A stretch of DNA of 64,000 bases. It comes from Salvia splendens. Its lineage: Eukaryota; Streptophyta; Magnoliopsida; Lamiales; Lamiaceae. Under the pieces are notes generated by a model that worked only from the letters and a program-made list of their open reading frames with translations, did no database searches and was not told the origin of the DNA. The stretch's first letter is position 1; each line of letters begins with the position of its first letter. The stretch spans positions 7,482,257 through 7,546,256 of the forward strand of contig NC_056040.1 of the NCBI RefSeq assembly GCF_004379255.2, read 5' to 3'. A program made the translations under genes and the position numbers. Of the stretch, positions 10,878 to 20,849 are shown one piece after another.

Positions 10878-12128
10878 ATGGATCCTTATGAACAAATGCG
10901 TCAAATATTGGAACAATCACTTGAAGAAGATCGACGACGGGAGGCGGAAGAAGCCGCTCCGCCCCAACGTCGCTCCCGTACGTACATCCATCGTAACCGG
11001 GAGGAAGCCGCCGCAAGGTTAGTACGCGACTACTTCTGCGATAACCCGGTTTGGGGAGATACGTACTTCCGTCGCCGTTTCCGCATGGGGAAACCGTTAT
11101 TTCTCCACATCGCGAATACTTTGGCAGCCCGGGAAGAGTTCTTCCAGGAAGGGTTCGACGCGGTCGGACGTCCCAGCCACACGACGCTGCAGAAATGTAC
11201 TGCAGCAATCCGCCAGCTTGCGACTGGACAAACGGCCGACATGTTCGACGAATACCTCCACATCGGAGATAGCACTGGGCGAATGTGCTTGCTCAAATTC
11301 TGCAAAGGCATCCGGGCAGCCTTCACCGACGAATTTCTCCGGAGGCCAAGCACGGCCGATTGTCAGTTCCTTCTCGACCTTCACGAAACAGTGCACGGAT
11401 TCCCAGGGATGCTCGGCAGCGTCGATTGCATGCACTGGCAATGGAAGAATTGCCCGGTGGCGTGGAAGGGGTCCTACACGAGCGGCCACAAAGGTACCCA
11501 CCCAACCGTTATACTCGAGGCTGTTGCCGACTACCGCCTTTGGATCTGGCACGCGTACTTCGGGGTCCCCGGGTCGAACAACGACGTAAACGTGCTCAAC
11601 CAGTCCGACCTCTTGACCGAAGTTTTGGATGGTAAAGCGCCGGCCATCAACTTCGTCGCCAACAATCGGCTTTATAAAATGGGGTACTATCTCGCCGATG
11701 GCATCTACCCGAAGTGGCCTACCTTCGTGAAGACGTGCAGTGGGTCTGCGAACCCAAAGCAGGCTCTTTTTGCGCAGAAGCAGGAGGCTGCTCGCAAGGA
11801 TGTGGAGAGGGCGTTCGGGGTTCTCCAAGCGCGCTTCAACATCATCAAAGCCCCGGCTCGTACGTGGTTCATGGAGAACATGGTCGACATCATGTATACG
11901 TGCATAATCTTGCACAACATGATTGTCCAAGACGAAGGACCCGAGGCGGGAAATTGGTTCGACCCCGAATCCCCCGGAAGCTCAACCGCAAGTAGTCCGC
12001 CTCGAAGTGGAGCGCATCCGTCTATACAAGAACGGTTATCTATTCGTGCAAGGACACGCGACTCTAGCGCCCACACCCAACTCCAACATGATCTAATTGA
12101 GCACATTTGGGCAAACTTTGGCGGATGA
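10878..12128 (+). CDS. PIF/Harbinger transposase (PH4), intact
   Basis: A 416-residue uninterrupted Harbinger DDE transposase. In order: an acidic/Arg-rich N-terminus; a helix-turn-helix-like region (TYIHRNREEAAARLVRDYF, then YFRRRFRMGKPLFLHI); first catalytic Asp in GSVDCMHW (near residue 187); the DYRLWIWHAYFGVPGSNNDVNV block with the second Asp; catalytic Glu in RKDVERAFGVLQARF; and the C-terminal CIILHNMIVQDEG motif. Length and all motifs fit a functional family member. In PIF/Pong/Harbinger systems the transposase normally needs a second, Myb-like protein for nuclear import and DNA binding; this element does not encode one. Of the transposase copies in this window, this is the only one with no visible lesion. 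Confidence 0.95.
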   Translation: MDPYEQMRQILEQSLEEDRRREAEEAAPPQRRSRTYIHRNREEAAARLVRDYFCDNPVWGDTYFRRRFRMGKPLFLHIANTLAAREEFFQEGFDAVGRPSHTTLQKCTAAIRQLATGQTADMFDEYLHIGDSTGRMCLLKFCKGIRAAFTDEFLRRPSTADCQFLLDLHETVHGFPGMLGSVDCMHWQWKNCPVAWKGSYTSGHKGTHPTVILEAVADYRLWIWHAYFGVPGSNNDVNVLNQSDLLTEVLDGKAPAINFVANNRLYKMGYYLADGIYPKWPTFVKTCSGSANPKQALFAQKQEAARKDVERAFGVLQARFNIIKAPARTWFMENMVDIMYTCIILHNMIVQDEGPEAGNWFDPESPGSSTASSPPRSGAHPSIQERLSIRARTRDSSAHTQLQHDLIEHIWANFGG

Positions 12129-12455
12129 AATTATTAAAATTGTGTACTTTTATTTTTTTATGATTTTAATTGTGTGCTTTTTATTTTTTTAAGTTTAAGT
12201 TGTAACTTTGTTTTAATGTTGTGTGTTTTTTAATAAAATGTGTTTGTTTTTTTAATTGAATTGAGTTGAAATTAAAAAAAAATGAAATTGAATGAATAGT
12301 AATTTAAGGAACGGTTAAGGAACGGTTAAGGAACGAGGGTTGCAGGTTCCGTTCCTTAGTTAAGGAATGGAGTAAAAAAGTACAGTGGGGCCCTCAAATA
12401 GTGGTTTAAGGAACGGTTTAGGAACGGTATAGGAACAGCGTTGTGGATGGCCTAA

Positions 12456-13449
12456 AAGTTATGGGTTGAAGACATGGTTAAGATGATTTGACAGCATGAT
12501 GGAAAATTTTGTCATTTGCTAAGTTATGAAATGTTAGTAGTACTACATATATTGAGAAACTTTAAATGTAAAAATGATTTAATTTCCGACTCAATAAAAA
12601 TGAATTCATTTACATGTACTAAGGTTTTGGTGGCCATTGGCTAGGTCTACCTTCTAAAGTTGTTTAAAATTTAATGTGAAAATAAAACTGATTAGTTAAT
12701 TCATAATTGGTACCAATATATGACCACTAAAAAAATCGTTAGGGACATTTTTAATACAATTAAGGGCGCTATTTATATTTCTATAAGTTTTGTGGGTCCA
12801 AAATATACTTTTATTACGATTATCTAATACTTTTAGTTTGATGTGATTCTTAATAGTGGACAAATTAAACTATTCAAGGCTGGGAAGTTAAACTATAGTG
12901 TATTACAAGGGGAAAGCTATCAAAATCGACGATGCCAGAAAAAAAAATGGAATTTAAAGTAACTATTACTAGAAATATGTAGGCCTGAAAAAAATTCTAT
13001 TAGAAATATTTCCTCTGACATAAAAAAATGTTTCATGTTTTTATATTGGTATGTCCACTAAAATTAGTCTCATTTTCGTTAATTTTTTTTTACTAACTCA
13101 TATCTTTAACTCTTTTTATTTTATCCACTTTTTATCATTCTTTTCTTTATTTTACCAATTTTAAAACTCGTGTACCAATAAAACTGATTTTTATAGACGG
13201 ATAAATTAAAAAACGGAGACTTTCGGCATGCCCAGTACCTTAGACCGATTGCTTTAGCTAGGCTTGAAAGAAGCTCCATAGAATAACGAAATATCCACAA
13301 ACTCGACTTGTTTGTTTGATCAACTAATTTTGTCTACCTTGTTGGACTCTTAATTTACATAAATTCAAAAGTATATGACCAAACAAAAGAAGCCATCTCA
13401 AAAAATTAGTCTACTAAAATATAGAGTTCATTTGATCTATAAACCTCAC
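12456..13449. other. Intergenic, no gene seen
   Basis: AT-rich. A decayed MITE-like stretch may lie at about 13040-13215 (partly inverted-repeat ends resembling Stowaway), but it is too diverged to call. Confidence 0.5.
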
Positions 13450-13450
13450 A

Positions 13451-13688
13451 CTTCCTCCGTTCCACAATAATAGAAGCATTTCATTTTCTGCACTAGTTTT
13501 GAAAAAAATGATATTAAATAGTTAAAGTGGAGATAGAGTAAAGTAAGAGAGAGAATAATGTAGAGAAGAGTCTTATCTACAATATTCTCTCTCTTACTTT
13601 ACTTTTTCTCCACTTTAACTATTTATAATTATTTTTTCAAAATGAGTGCGCAAAATGAAATACCTCTATTACTGTGGAACGAGGGGAG
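13451..13688. mobile_element. Stowaway-like MITE
   Basis: About 238 bp with inverted ends (cttcctccgttccac at the left, gtggaacgaggggag at the right) and long internal self-complementarity (agagtaaagtaagagagag against ctctctcttactttac). It belongs to the same family as the MITE at 47198-47434. The TIR resembles the CTCCCTCCGT consensus of Stowaway (Tc1/mariner) MITEs. Confidence 0.8.
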
Positions 13689-16409
13689 TATTTGATACTA
13701 TCATTATAAAACAATCAAACTCGATTAAATTTAAATCACAGATGAAAATAAAAGAAAACAATTTGAAAAACACAGGGTTGTGGGAAATGATAATGTCCAG
13801 ATAGAGTAAAACAGCACTGTAATAATGTACTTACTAGTTTTGCACATAAGGCTAGCAGAAAAGTTAAAATTCTCCGGGGGATATATTGATGAATGCTACA
13901 TGACATATGAGAAACTATTACAAAGAAAAGACAGGCAATTCATTTAAATTATGTTATTATATTCACAATAAAGTGAGGAAACAACACTTCTGTCCTACTC
14001 TGATGCACCCCATTACGATGCACTATATTTTCACCTAAAAACAACTATTTGCTCACATGGAAACCATCTTACTTTTCTGCATTCCCTAATTATACACATC
14101 ATGCATATCTACCTTTAATTAATTTATATTTAATAGATATTGTAAAAAAACATTTAATTAATTTATTTTATGAGCTTAATTAGCGTTGGAAATATGAGTT
14201 AACATCGTTTATTTATACTAGCTCTAGCTAGCATTAGGTACTCGTTCAAATCTCTCTCATATTTAATTCTAGTTTTATTTGGAGAAATCTTACATATTAG
14301 GTCAGTTAGTTTGATGGGACACAATCCTCACTGTCTTCATCTAAAACATGATACATGTAATTCCAAAAGAATCCAGTGCATTTCATGATCTGGAATGAAA
14401 GAACTTCTTGTTTTAGAATTAGGTCAAATAAAAATAAAATTTTGGGGATTATGATTCGAGGGCATAAATTTTCAAGTATTATACTCCTACATATTTATAC
14501 GTCAAACTCTAGTCCCTATTCATAGTTCCATTCCAATTAATGTGCAAATAACAAAGGAATGGAGTTAAGAAGATAAATTAATTTTAACTTGTACATGGTC
14601 TATAACGAAATTAATTTCATCCACTTTCTTTAACAATTTTAAAATCTACACCAAATCAAAGTAGGGAATTTAATCCCGGACGAAGGGAGTACTATATATT
14701 AAGTTTTTAGTTCCCTTATGGGTTGTACTAGGGTATTCAGATTTGAATTTATAAGATCTCAACTTAATATCAATATCTCATATCATACCAAGAAAATGAG
14801 AAAATTCTTAGAAATGAACACATCAAATGATTTCAATTAATTTTCATTTTAACAACATTACACCAACTTCCCCTCTGGGACACCAAACAGACCTCTTACT
14901 TAAAAATAAAAGGTAAAAATGGCACAAAAGTGGAAAATGGTAACCAAAAATGGCAGAAAGGAAAAGAGAGTGGGAATCCTTCCTGCCAAGTTTGAGACAA
15001 AGAGAGGGAATTCCACACACAAATATATATGGAGACAGCTATCTGATCAGAATATATGGAGTATTGGTTATAATTAATAGGCACATATTGGTAATTCAAG
15101 AATTATACATATAGTAATGAATAAAATAATAAACTCAAATTAGTGCAATAATTATTTCAGTTAAATAGTAGTTGCAGTACCTAACATCCTCTTCATATAC
15201 TTTATATACAGTCACAATATATATTAATGTTCTACTAGTATTATACTAGACTTGATTATATTTATATAGGAGGAGTATAGGAGTTTGTGGGAATTATGGG
15301 AGAGTGAGTTTTATTTTAATTTGATGCTTGTTTGACGCCTTTAAGCTTGAATTGCTTCTATGCACCTCGAAACATGAAAATGTTTTCACGCACGAAGATG
15401 ACAAACATGTATGATCATCATCCATCACATTTTGCTGCAACTATGCTGACATATTTATATATATATATATGCTCTCTCTCTCTCTCTTGATGTGTATATA
15501 TATGTATGTATATTATATCGATGCGTAACTATTTGAAATATAATCATTAGATGGTATACGCCTCGAATTTATAATCATAAGATGAAGCATGAGAATATAT
15601 ATGTGGAGAAATTGAGTGAGCATGCTTTGATTATGTTGGTTTGTCTCAATTCGGTATTATTGATAGTGTATTTAATTAGTGGTTCTCATAGTCAGGTTTT
15701 CTTTTGTCCTGGAGTGAATCGAGTAATCAATTAGTGGAATAGTATTTGTTTTGTTGAGAAAGAAACCCTAATTTTTTCATTAATTTTATGTTGTAAGATC
15801 ATGCTTTCTTTAATGTTATGTTTAATGGTACTATATATTATATTACTATTGTCTATTGATACGCGTGTGTATAGTTATAACCTTATTTAATTTAAATTGG
15901 AGTAAAGAAATTAAGTGGAGAAGTTAAATAAATATCTTGAAAAAATAAAATACTTATGGTTCACAAGTGTGATGTATACATATGCAAAGTGGTGTGTATA
16001 TGCTATGATAATAAATTATTGGTACAAAATGCTAGTATTTACTAGTATAATAATAATAATTTAATAATGCATAGGTAAGTTTTATATAATCTTTGTGTAA
16101 CTTATAAGTTCTACTCCTTTTCATTGTCTTAAAGTCTAGCAAGTAACTCGGAAAAGAGCAATCTCATTGATGACATATAAAGATCCAAGGGCATGTTATG
16201 TTTGTTTTTTTGATTTTTTTAAGGGCATTCAGAGTGTCGAAAATTTAGCAAGTGCTCGATTCCCAAAATAATTGACATTAAGTTTGAAGCAATAAGATGA
16301 AGGACCTTTTATTTCGACAACACCTATATGGTGTAGTAATAATTTATGAACTATCTTGCCGGTAATGTGTAGAAGTGTAGAACAATATTTGTTCAATGTA
16401 TTCGTAGTA
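13689..16409. other. Intergenic, with simple repeats
   Basis: AT-rich with no gene seen. A decayed Stowaway-like stretch may be present at about 14510-14695 (right end gacgaagggagtac). A (TA)n(TC)n microsatellite lies at about 15450-15487. The ORF at 14896-15099 looks random. Confidence 0.5.
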
Positions 16410-17040
16410 GGGGAGTGTTATATTACTAACTCAATACTTAATTACTAACTATAATTAAATAATAGTCATTAGATATTCAAATCAAGGGCATAGATCATCA
16501 ATCTCGGAAGGTCAATACGATCAATAAAAAATGTCAATAAGGATATTAAGGTCAATTTACAACAAATTAGTTGTAACTAACTTTTGAAAAATATCTATAA
16601 ACTTTAAATGATTATAACTATCTCAATTTAAATTATTTTTTCACACAACATATATCAAATTAAAGGTAATTTAATAAGGATTCCAACGAGATCTCAATTG
16701 CATATGTTTCGAGATCAAAATCTGATTTTTTTTAATGAATTTTTGTATTTTTTATCAAGCAGATAATGTCAATATAACTAACAAAATATGTCAACTTAAT
16801 ACATGCAAAATGTCAATATGAAATTGTGTTGACATATTCAAAACATAGTGTTGATATATTCAATTCAATGTGTTGACATTTTGATCTGAAACCCTAAATT
16901 TAGAGTTTTTAATATTAAAAAAAATAAAAAAACGAATTTACATGTGGCAATTTATAGACAATTAGATCTTTTAAATCTTATGGTGTTAAATTAGTTGTAG
17001 TTAGCAATTAAGGGGTGAGTTAGCAATTGATCACACCCCT
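16410..17040. mobile_element. MITE with short TIRs and TGTTGACAT words
   Basis: 631 bp. The left end (ggggagtgttatattactaa) and the inverse of the right end (ggggtgtgatcaattgctaa) match at most positions. The interior has repeated gtcaa/TGTTGACAT words in both orientations and the segment shared with 3330-3790. A shorter relative is at 36110-36342. No target duplication could be fixed, so the superfamily is unknown. Confidence 0.65.
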
Positions 17041-18565
17041 GTATATGTATATGGATTATAATAAGAAAAAAATAAACAACTTATTGCATTACTAAAATAA
17101 ACAGCACATTTTATTCGATGTTAATTAACCGCATATGGTTATTATAGCTTTTGATCATGAGCTGTTATAGTACTTAGGTCTACAATTTACTAACTTATAA
17201 TGATATATATTGAATTTTTATTATTTTATAAATTTAATATTATAATAATTTTGGTTCAGTATTATATACTACTACAGATTTTTGAATTTTTATTAACACA
17301 CGTCATTTTCAATGATAGTTCACCATCCTAAAATATCTCTAGTTATATTCAAAGATTTGAGATTAGCTCATTAATAGATGATCATATGGAAGAGGGTAAG
17401 CAAATAGTATATATAAACCTTACTGGCCCAATAGATAAATTCTGAGCTTGTTTGGTGGGCTCATCATTTTCTTATTTAAGCATATTCAGCCCATTCTGAA
17501 TTGTAGGCTAAATAACCATCAAATTTAAAAATACTGTACATAATTTTTTCTCCCCAATTTATTTTCCCTTTTCCATAATAGTTTAGTACACTCATAAGTC
17601 ATATCTATCTCGTTCATTACCCGATAAAACGGTAATCAAATAAATAAATAAAATTAAATAATTATTTTCTTCTTTTTCTTTTGAAATTTTAGATTCAAAA
17701 TGACATCATTCAATCATCGAATTTATCAAATTTATTTCAACCTTTAGCGAGTATATGATCTCAACCTTTCTAATTTTTAATCTTATCAATTTTTGGATAG
17801 TTGTTTTAAAATTTAAAAACTAAAGTAAAATGCTAATATCATCCTATACTTTCGAACTTATGTCTAAGAACAAAATAATAAACCATCACTGGACAAGCTA
17901 TGACTGATCGTTTTAGTGAATTTTTTATGAGAAAATTGACATGTCAAGTTGAAAAGATAGCTATTTAGTAGTAGTAGCAATTGACAATTTAAAAGGATTG
18001 GAATATAATTGATGCATATAGAGATAAAATTGACAAATTTCAAGTTGAGATACTCCATTAGTCCATTGACTTAAGTTTGCTATAGATTTGATCATGAATC
18101 CATTGCCACTTCAACTTTAATTTTACTATGTCTATTTTGATTTGATCAGAATTGTTAAACATGAGAATTAACTACAATTTGACGTTCATGTTTTTTTCAT
18201 TTACATTCGAATTTCTGAACAGCCAGAAAAACAAACTAGATTTTGTCCTAAACATTCAAATTGCAAATTTTTTGGGTAGAGATGGTGTATCCAACAATAA
18301 CAAATACTTTCAATTTATTTACTTTGACAAAACTTCAATCATAATAAACCCAGTTAATTAAGATACCATATCTGATAAATTTGAAAATAGAAAAGCATGC
18401 TGGTTTAGGGATGCTGAAGTTGAGAAGGATGGCATTGTCTTTTCATTGAACTCTTCAAATTTATACACAAATTAATCAGCAACCAACCACTACACAATAT
18501 CCATACACGCCACAAAACAGAAAATTGCAGAATTGGTGTGACTGTGAGTGTGTTTGAGAGTAAAT
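17041..18565. other. Intergenic; includes the LHCA1 3' region
   Basis: AT-rich with no gene seen. The last few hundred bases are the likely 3' UTR and downstream region of LHCA1 (minus strand). Confidence 0.5.
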
Positions 18566-19610
18566 TTAGGAGATGGGGGGAATGAGAACGTCGCCAATGT
18601 TGTTGTGCCACGGGTCAGCCAGATGCGACGCCAGATTCTCCAACGGCCCTGTTCCCGGGTATGCTGATTGCTGAACGCAGAATCCCACAAACGCCAACAG
18701 CGCTAGACGACCTTCAACCACATCATCAATCACACACACTTCAGAATTCAGACTCATCTTCATATTTATATATATATATATATGTATAGATAGATAGATA
18801 GATAAACAGAGAGATGTTATATACTCCTACCATTCTTGATCTCCTTGACCTTGAGCTCTTGCAACTTCGTAGGGTCCTTGGAGTAGCCGAGAGGGTCGAA
18901 TGCCCCACCTGGGTACTTCTTCTTCTCCGGGTCCTTCTCCATGCTCCTTTGGTGCTCTACAAAGGCTATGGCCAAGAACTCGATCGCCAAGATTGTGGGA
19001 AGGGTGCCCCATGGAACCGGGTTGCCCAAATACGTCGCTTGTCCACCTGGGACCGCCGCCCATTCTTGTGCCTTCACCCAGTTGCCCAACCCCAGAGCCT
19101 CCGGGACCAGGATTCCGGGCTGCATATAAACTAGTATTATAAGGGGCAGTTTGGTAGGGAAGATAAATAAACAACACCGATAATCTAAATATCAACATAC
19201 CACGGCTAGCATAGCCCATCTGCAGTGGATGAGCTCCGACTCCTTATATCTCTCTAGGTTTTCCGGGACTTCCCCTAGCCGAAGTGGGTCGAATCCGAAA
19301 TCTCTGCACCCCAACAATTATGGAGTATTACTTATATTAGATTGAATAACATGCATGTGTGTGTAACAACTTAAAAATAATTCAAAACACGAAAACTTGA
19401 ATTTGAGAGTGATTACCCGGGAGCGGAGCCGTCGAGGTAGGGTGGGCGGGGCTCGCCCGGCATCCACTCAGCTGACATGGTGAACCTCGAGGTGGTGGCA
19501 TTGGTGCCAAACGACACGGAGGCTGCGAATTTCGACTTGGAGGAGGAGAGGACGGAGGGGCAGACGGCTGCGGCTGCAACGCCGTAGCTCATCACGGTGT
19601 TGGCTGCCAT
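18566..19610 (-). CDS. LHCA1: Photosystem I chlorophyll a/b-binding protein Lhca1
   Basis: A light-harvesting antenna protein of photosystem I in the thylakoid membrane; it binds chlorophyll a/b and pairs with Lhca4 on the PSI core. Exons 19417-19610, 19201-19303, 18831-19119 and 18566-18711 splice at GT-AG sites into 243 residues, close to the usual ~240. A chloroplast transit peptide occupies about the first 45 residues (Ser/Ala-rich). The mature start is [20 protein letters not shown]. The chlorophyll-binding helices are visible: [16 protein letters not shown] (helix B), [15 protein letters not shown] (helix C) and [15 protein letters not shown] (helix A). The C-terminus is [19 protein letters not shown]. 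An in-frame upstream ATG (19721) exists, but homology and the transit peptide favour 19610. Intron 3 starts in a (TA)n/(TAGA)n microsatellite region near 18767-18805. Confidence 0.97.
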
Positions 19611-19703
19611 TCTTGAGTGAGGATTGGGATTGGGATTGGGATTGGCTAGGCAATGAAGAAAATTGTTGGAGGGAAGCACTAATAAGTATATGGGAATGGA
19701 GGA

Positions 19704-19712
19704 GGATATAGG
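19704..19712 (-). promoter_or_regulatory. Putative TATA box of LHCA1
   Basis: CCTATATCC on the minus strand, about 95-100 bases before the ATG, with a GCCAATAA (CCAAT-type) word near 19730. Confidence 0.45.
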
Positions 19713-20280
19713 CAAATCCAAATGGTGATTGTTATTGGCTACATGGTTCTGGTATCTGTCAGGCTATTGGTCCACGTGTACTAACCTATCAGATGTTGAT
19801 TTGGATATTGTGAAGGTGTTTCCATGGTGGAGGTGCACTATCAAGTGTCAAAAAATCAGAGACAATATCTTAAATGGATTTATTTTGTGAAAAATCATGA
19901 AATTTGATAACTTACTTCTGCTATCCTCAATCTACCCAAACATTTAAATCATAATATTAAGAACAATTAGTCCCTATGATGGTCACAAAAGTTTTGATAT
20001 CCACAGTAAAATATCCATTTCGCTTATGTCTTAAACAAATTTGTTAAATCAGTAAAATTCTCATCCAATTTCAAATAAGAAATTACCCCCAGAAATCTGA
20101 ATAACAGATTAATAGTGATGATATATGCTTTCTCTGTCTCTCTCTCAGAATGATGACAATGGACATGTAGATAAGCTCCAAAAGGGATTGAAATAGAATA
20201 TATTCCATCAACATGTCTTAGTATTATGTGATCAAGAACACCAAAACCTGGGAACTGCTGAAACATCCAGCAAATGTGAT
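19713..20280. other. LHCA1 upstream region
   Basis: No gene seen. The stretch nearest LHCA1 probably holds its promoter; no individual light-response element is called. Confidence 0.5.
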
Positions 20281-20411
20281 TTATTCAATCCAAGCAGCAA
20301 AGAGCAGTGACGAATTTGTTCCACCGAAGCCAAAAGAGTTTGTCATGGCCGCTCTAATGCTCGTCTTCTTTGAAGCACTCAAAGGCATAAAATCAACATT
20401 AAAAAGGGGAT
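20281..20411 (-). pseudogene. Orphan last exon of a beta-ketoacyl-ACP synthase
   Basis: On the minus strand a CAG acceptor at 20412-20414 is followed by a 131-base reading frame (DPLFNVDFMPLSASKK, then AAMTNSFGFGGTNSSLLFAA) ending in TAA at 20281. The SFGFGGTN motif with the preceding Asn and the DFMPL block are the C-terminal signature of condensing enzymes (KAS II/mitochondrial KAS type), which elongate acyl chains on acyl carrier protein. I could not find any upstream KAS exon (for example the GHxxGAAG active-site region) in the ~440 bases before MLO-1 or elsewhere in the window. It is therefore a leftover fragment from a duplication or deletion. The reading frame itself is undamaged. Confidence 0.75.
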
Positions 20412-20849
20412 CTGGTATAGTGAGGTTAAATACAAATCATGCACACATTAGCAAAGCAAATGCCGAACTTAGATGCAGAAGATATTAGAACTTCCTCTGC
20501 GCATCTTTTTTCTTTGAAAACAAGAACCAATTTAGTATTCGACATAATGCATTGGATCAGGAAGAGTTTGAATATGAGATTGTTACCTATTCTATTCGCA
20601 TGCACTTGGAGATTTAAAATATTGAGCCATTCGGTTTAAGTCTGCGCCTCAAATTTTTATTTACCTAATTGTCCTTTTAAATACTGGAAAAGTTGGAAAA
20701 CTGGTGCTTTGTGGAAAAAAGCATTCATTTTCCATTTTTGAATCTCGTTCTTCTTGTTTTGCTTTTGATGATTACATTTTTGCAATTTATTAATACTCTG
20801 CTCTTTTCTTATTTGCAACATGGATCATGTAATTACAATAAGGTGTTTG
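20412..20849. other. Spacer between KAS fragment and MLO-1
   Basis: No gene seen; it includes the likely 3' UTR of MLO-1. Confidence 0.5.

Larger units (their letters stand above)
10386..12452 (+). mobile_element. PIF/Harbinger element PH4, complete and possibly autonomous
   Basis: 2,067 bp. Ends are gagcatccgcaacg at the left and the inverse gttgtggatggcc at the right. The 3-bp target TAA flanks it at 10383-10385 and 12453-12455. GC-rich subterminal DNA with repeated GGAACGG/CCGTTCC words occupies both ends. A single intact transposase gene lies between. There is no ORF1 (Myb-like) gene in this element. Confidence 0.95.

Noticed and set aside
11097..11930. 277-aa ORF antisense to the PH4 transposase, and other frames there
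   Set aside because: Shadow of the real gene; composition reflects the codon pattern of the opposite strand.
13040..13215. Possible further MITE
   Set aside because: Ends are too diverged to define TIRs or a target duplication.
19413..19721. Longer LHCA1 N-terminus from the upstream in-frame ATG at 19721
   Set aside because: The added residues (IPIYLLVLPSNNF and an NPNPNP repeat) do not look like a transit peptide; known Lhca1 proteins start at the later Met.
20228..20639. Plus-strand ORFs over the KAS fragment
   Set aside because: The minus-strand frame carries the condensing-enzyme motif; the plus frames have no recognisable features.
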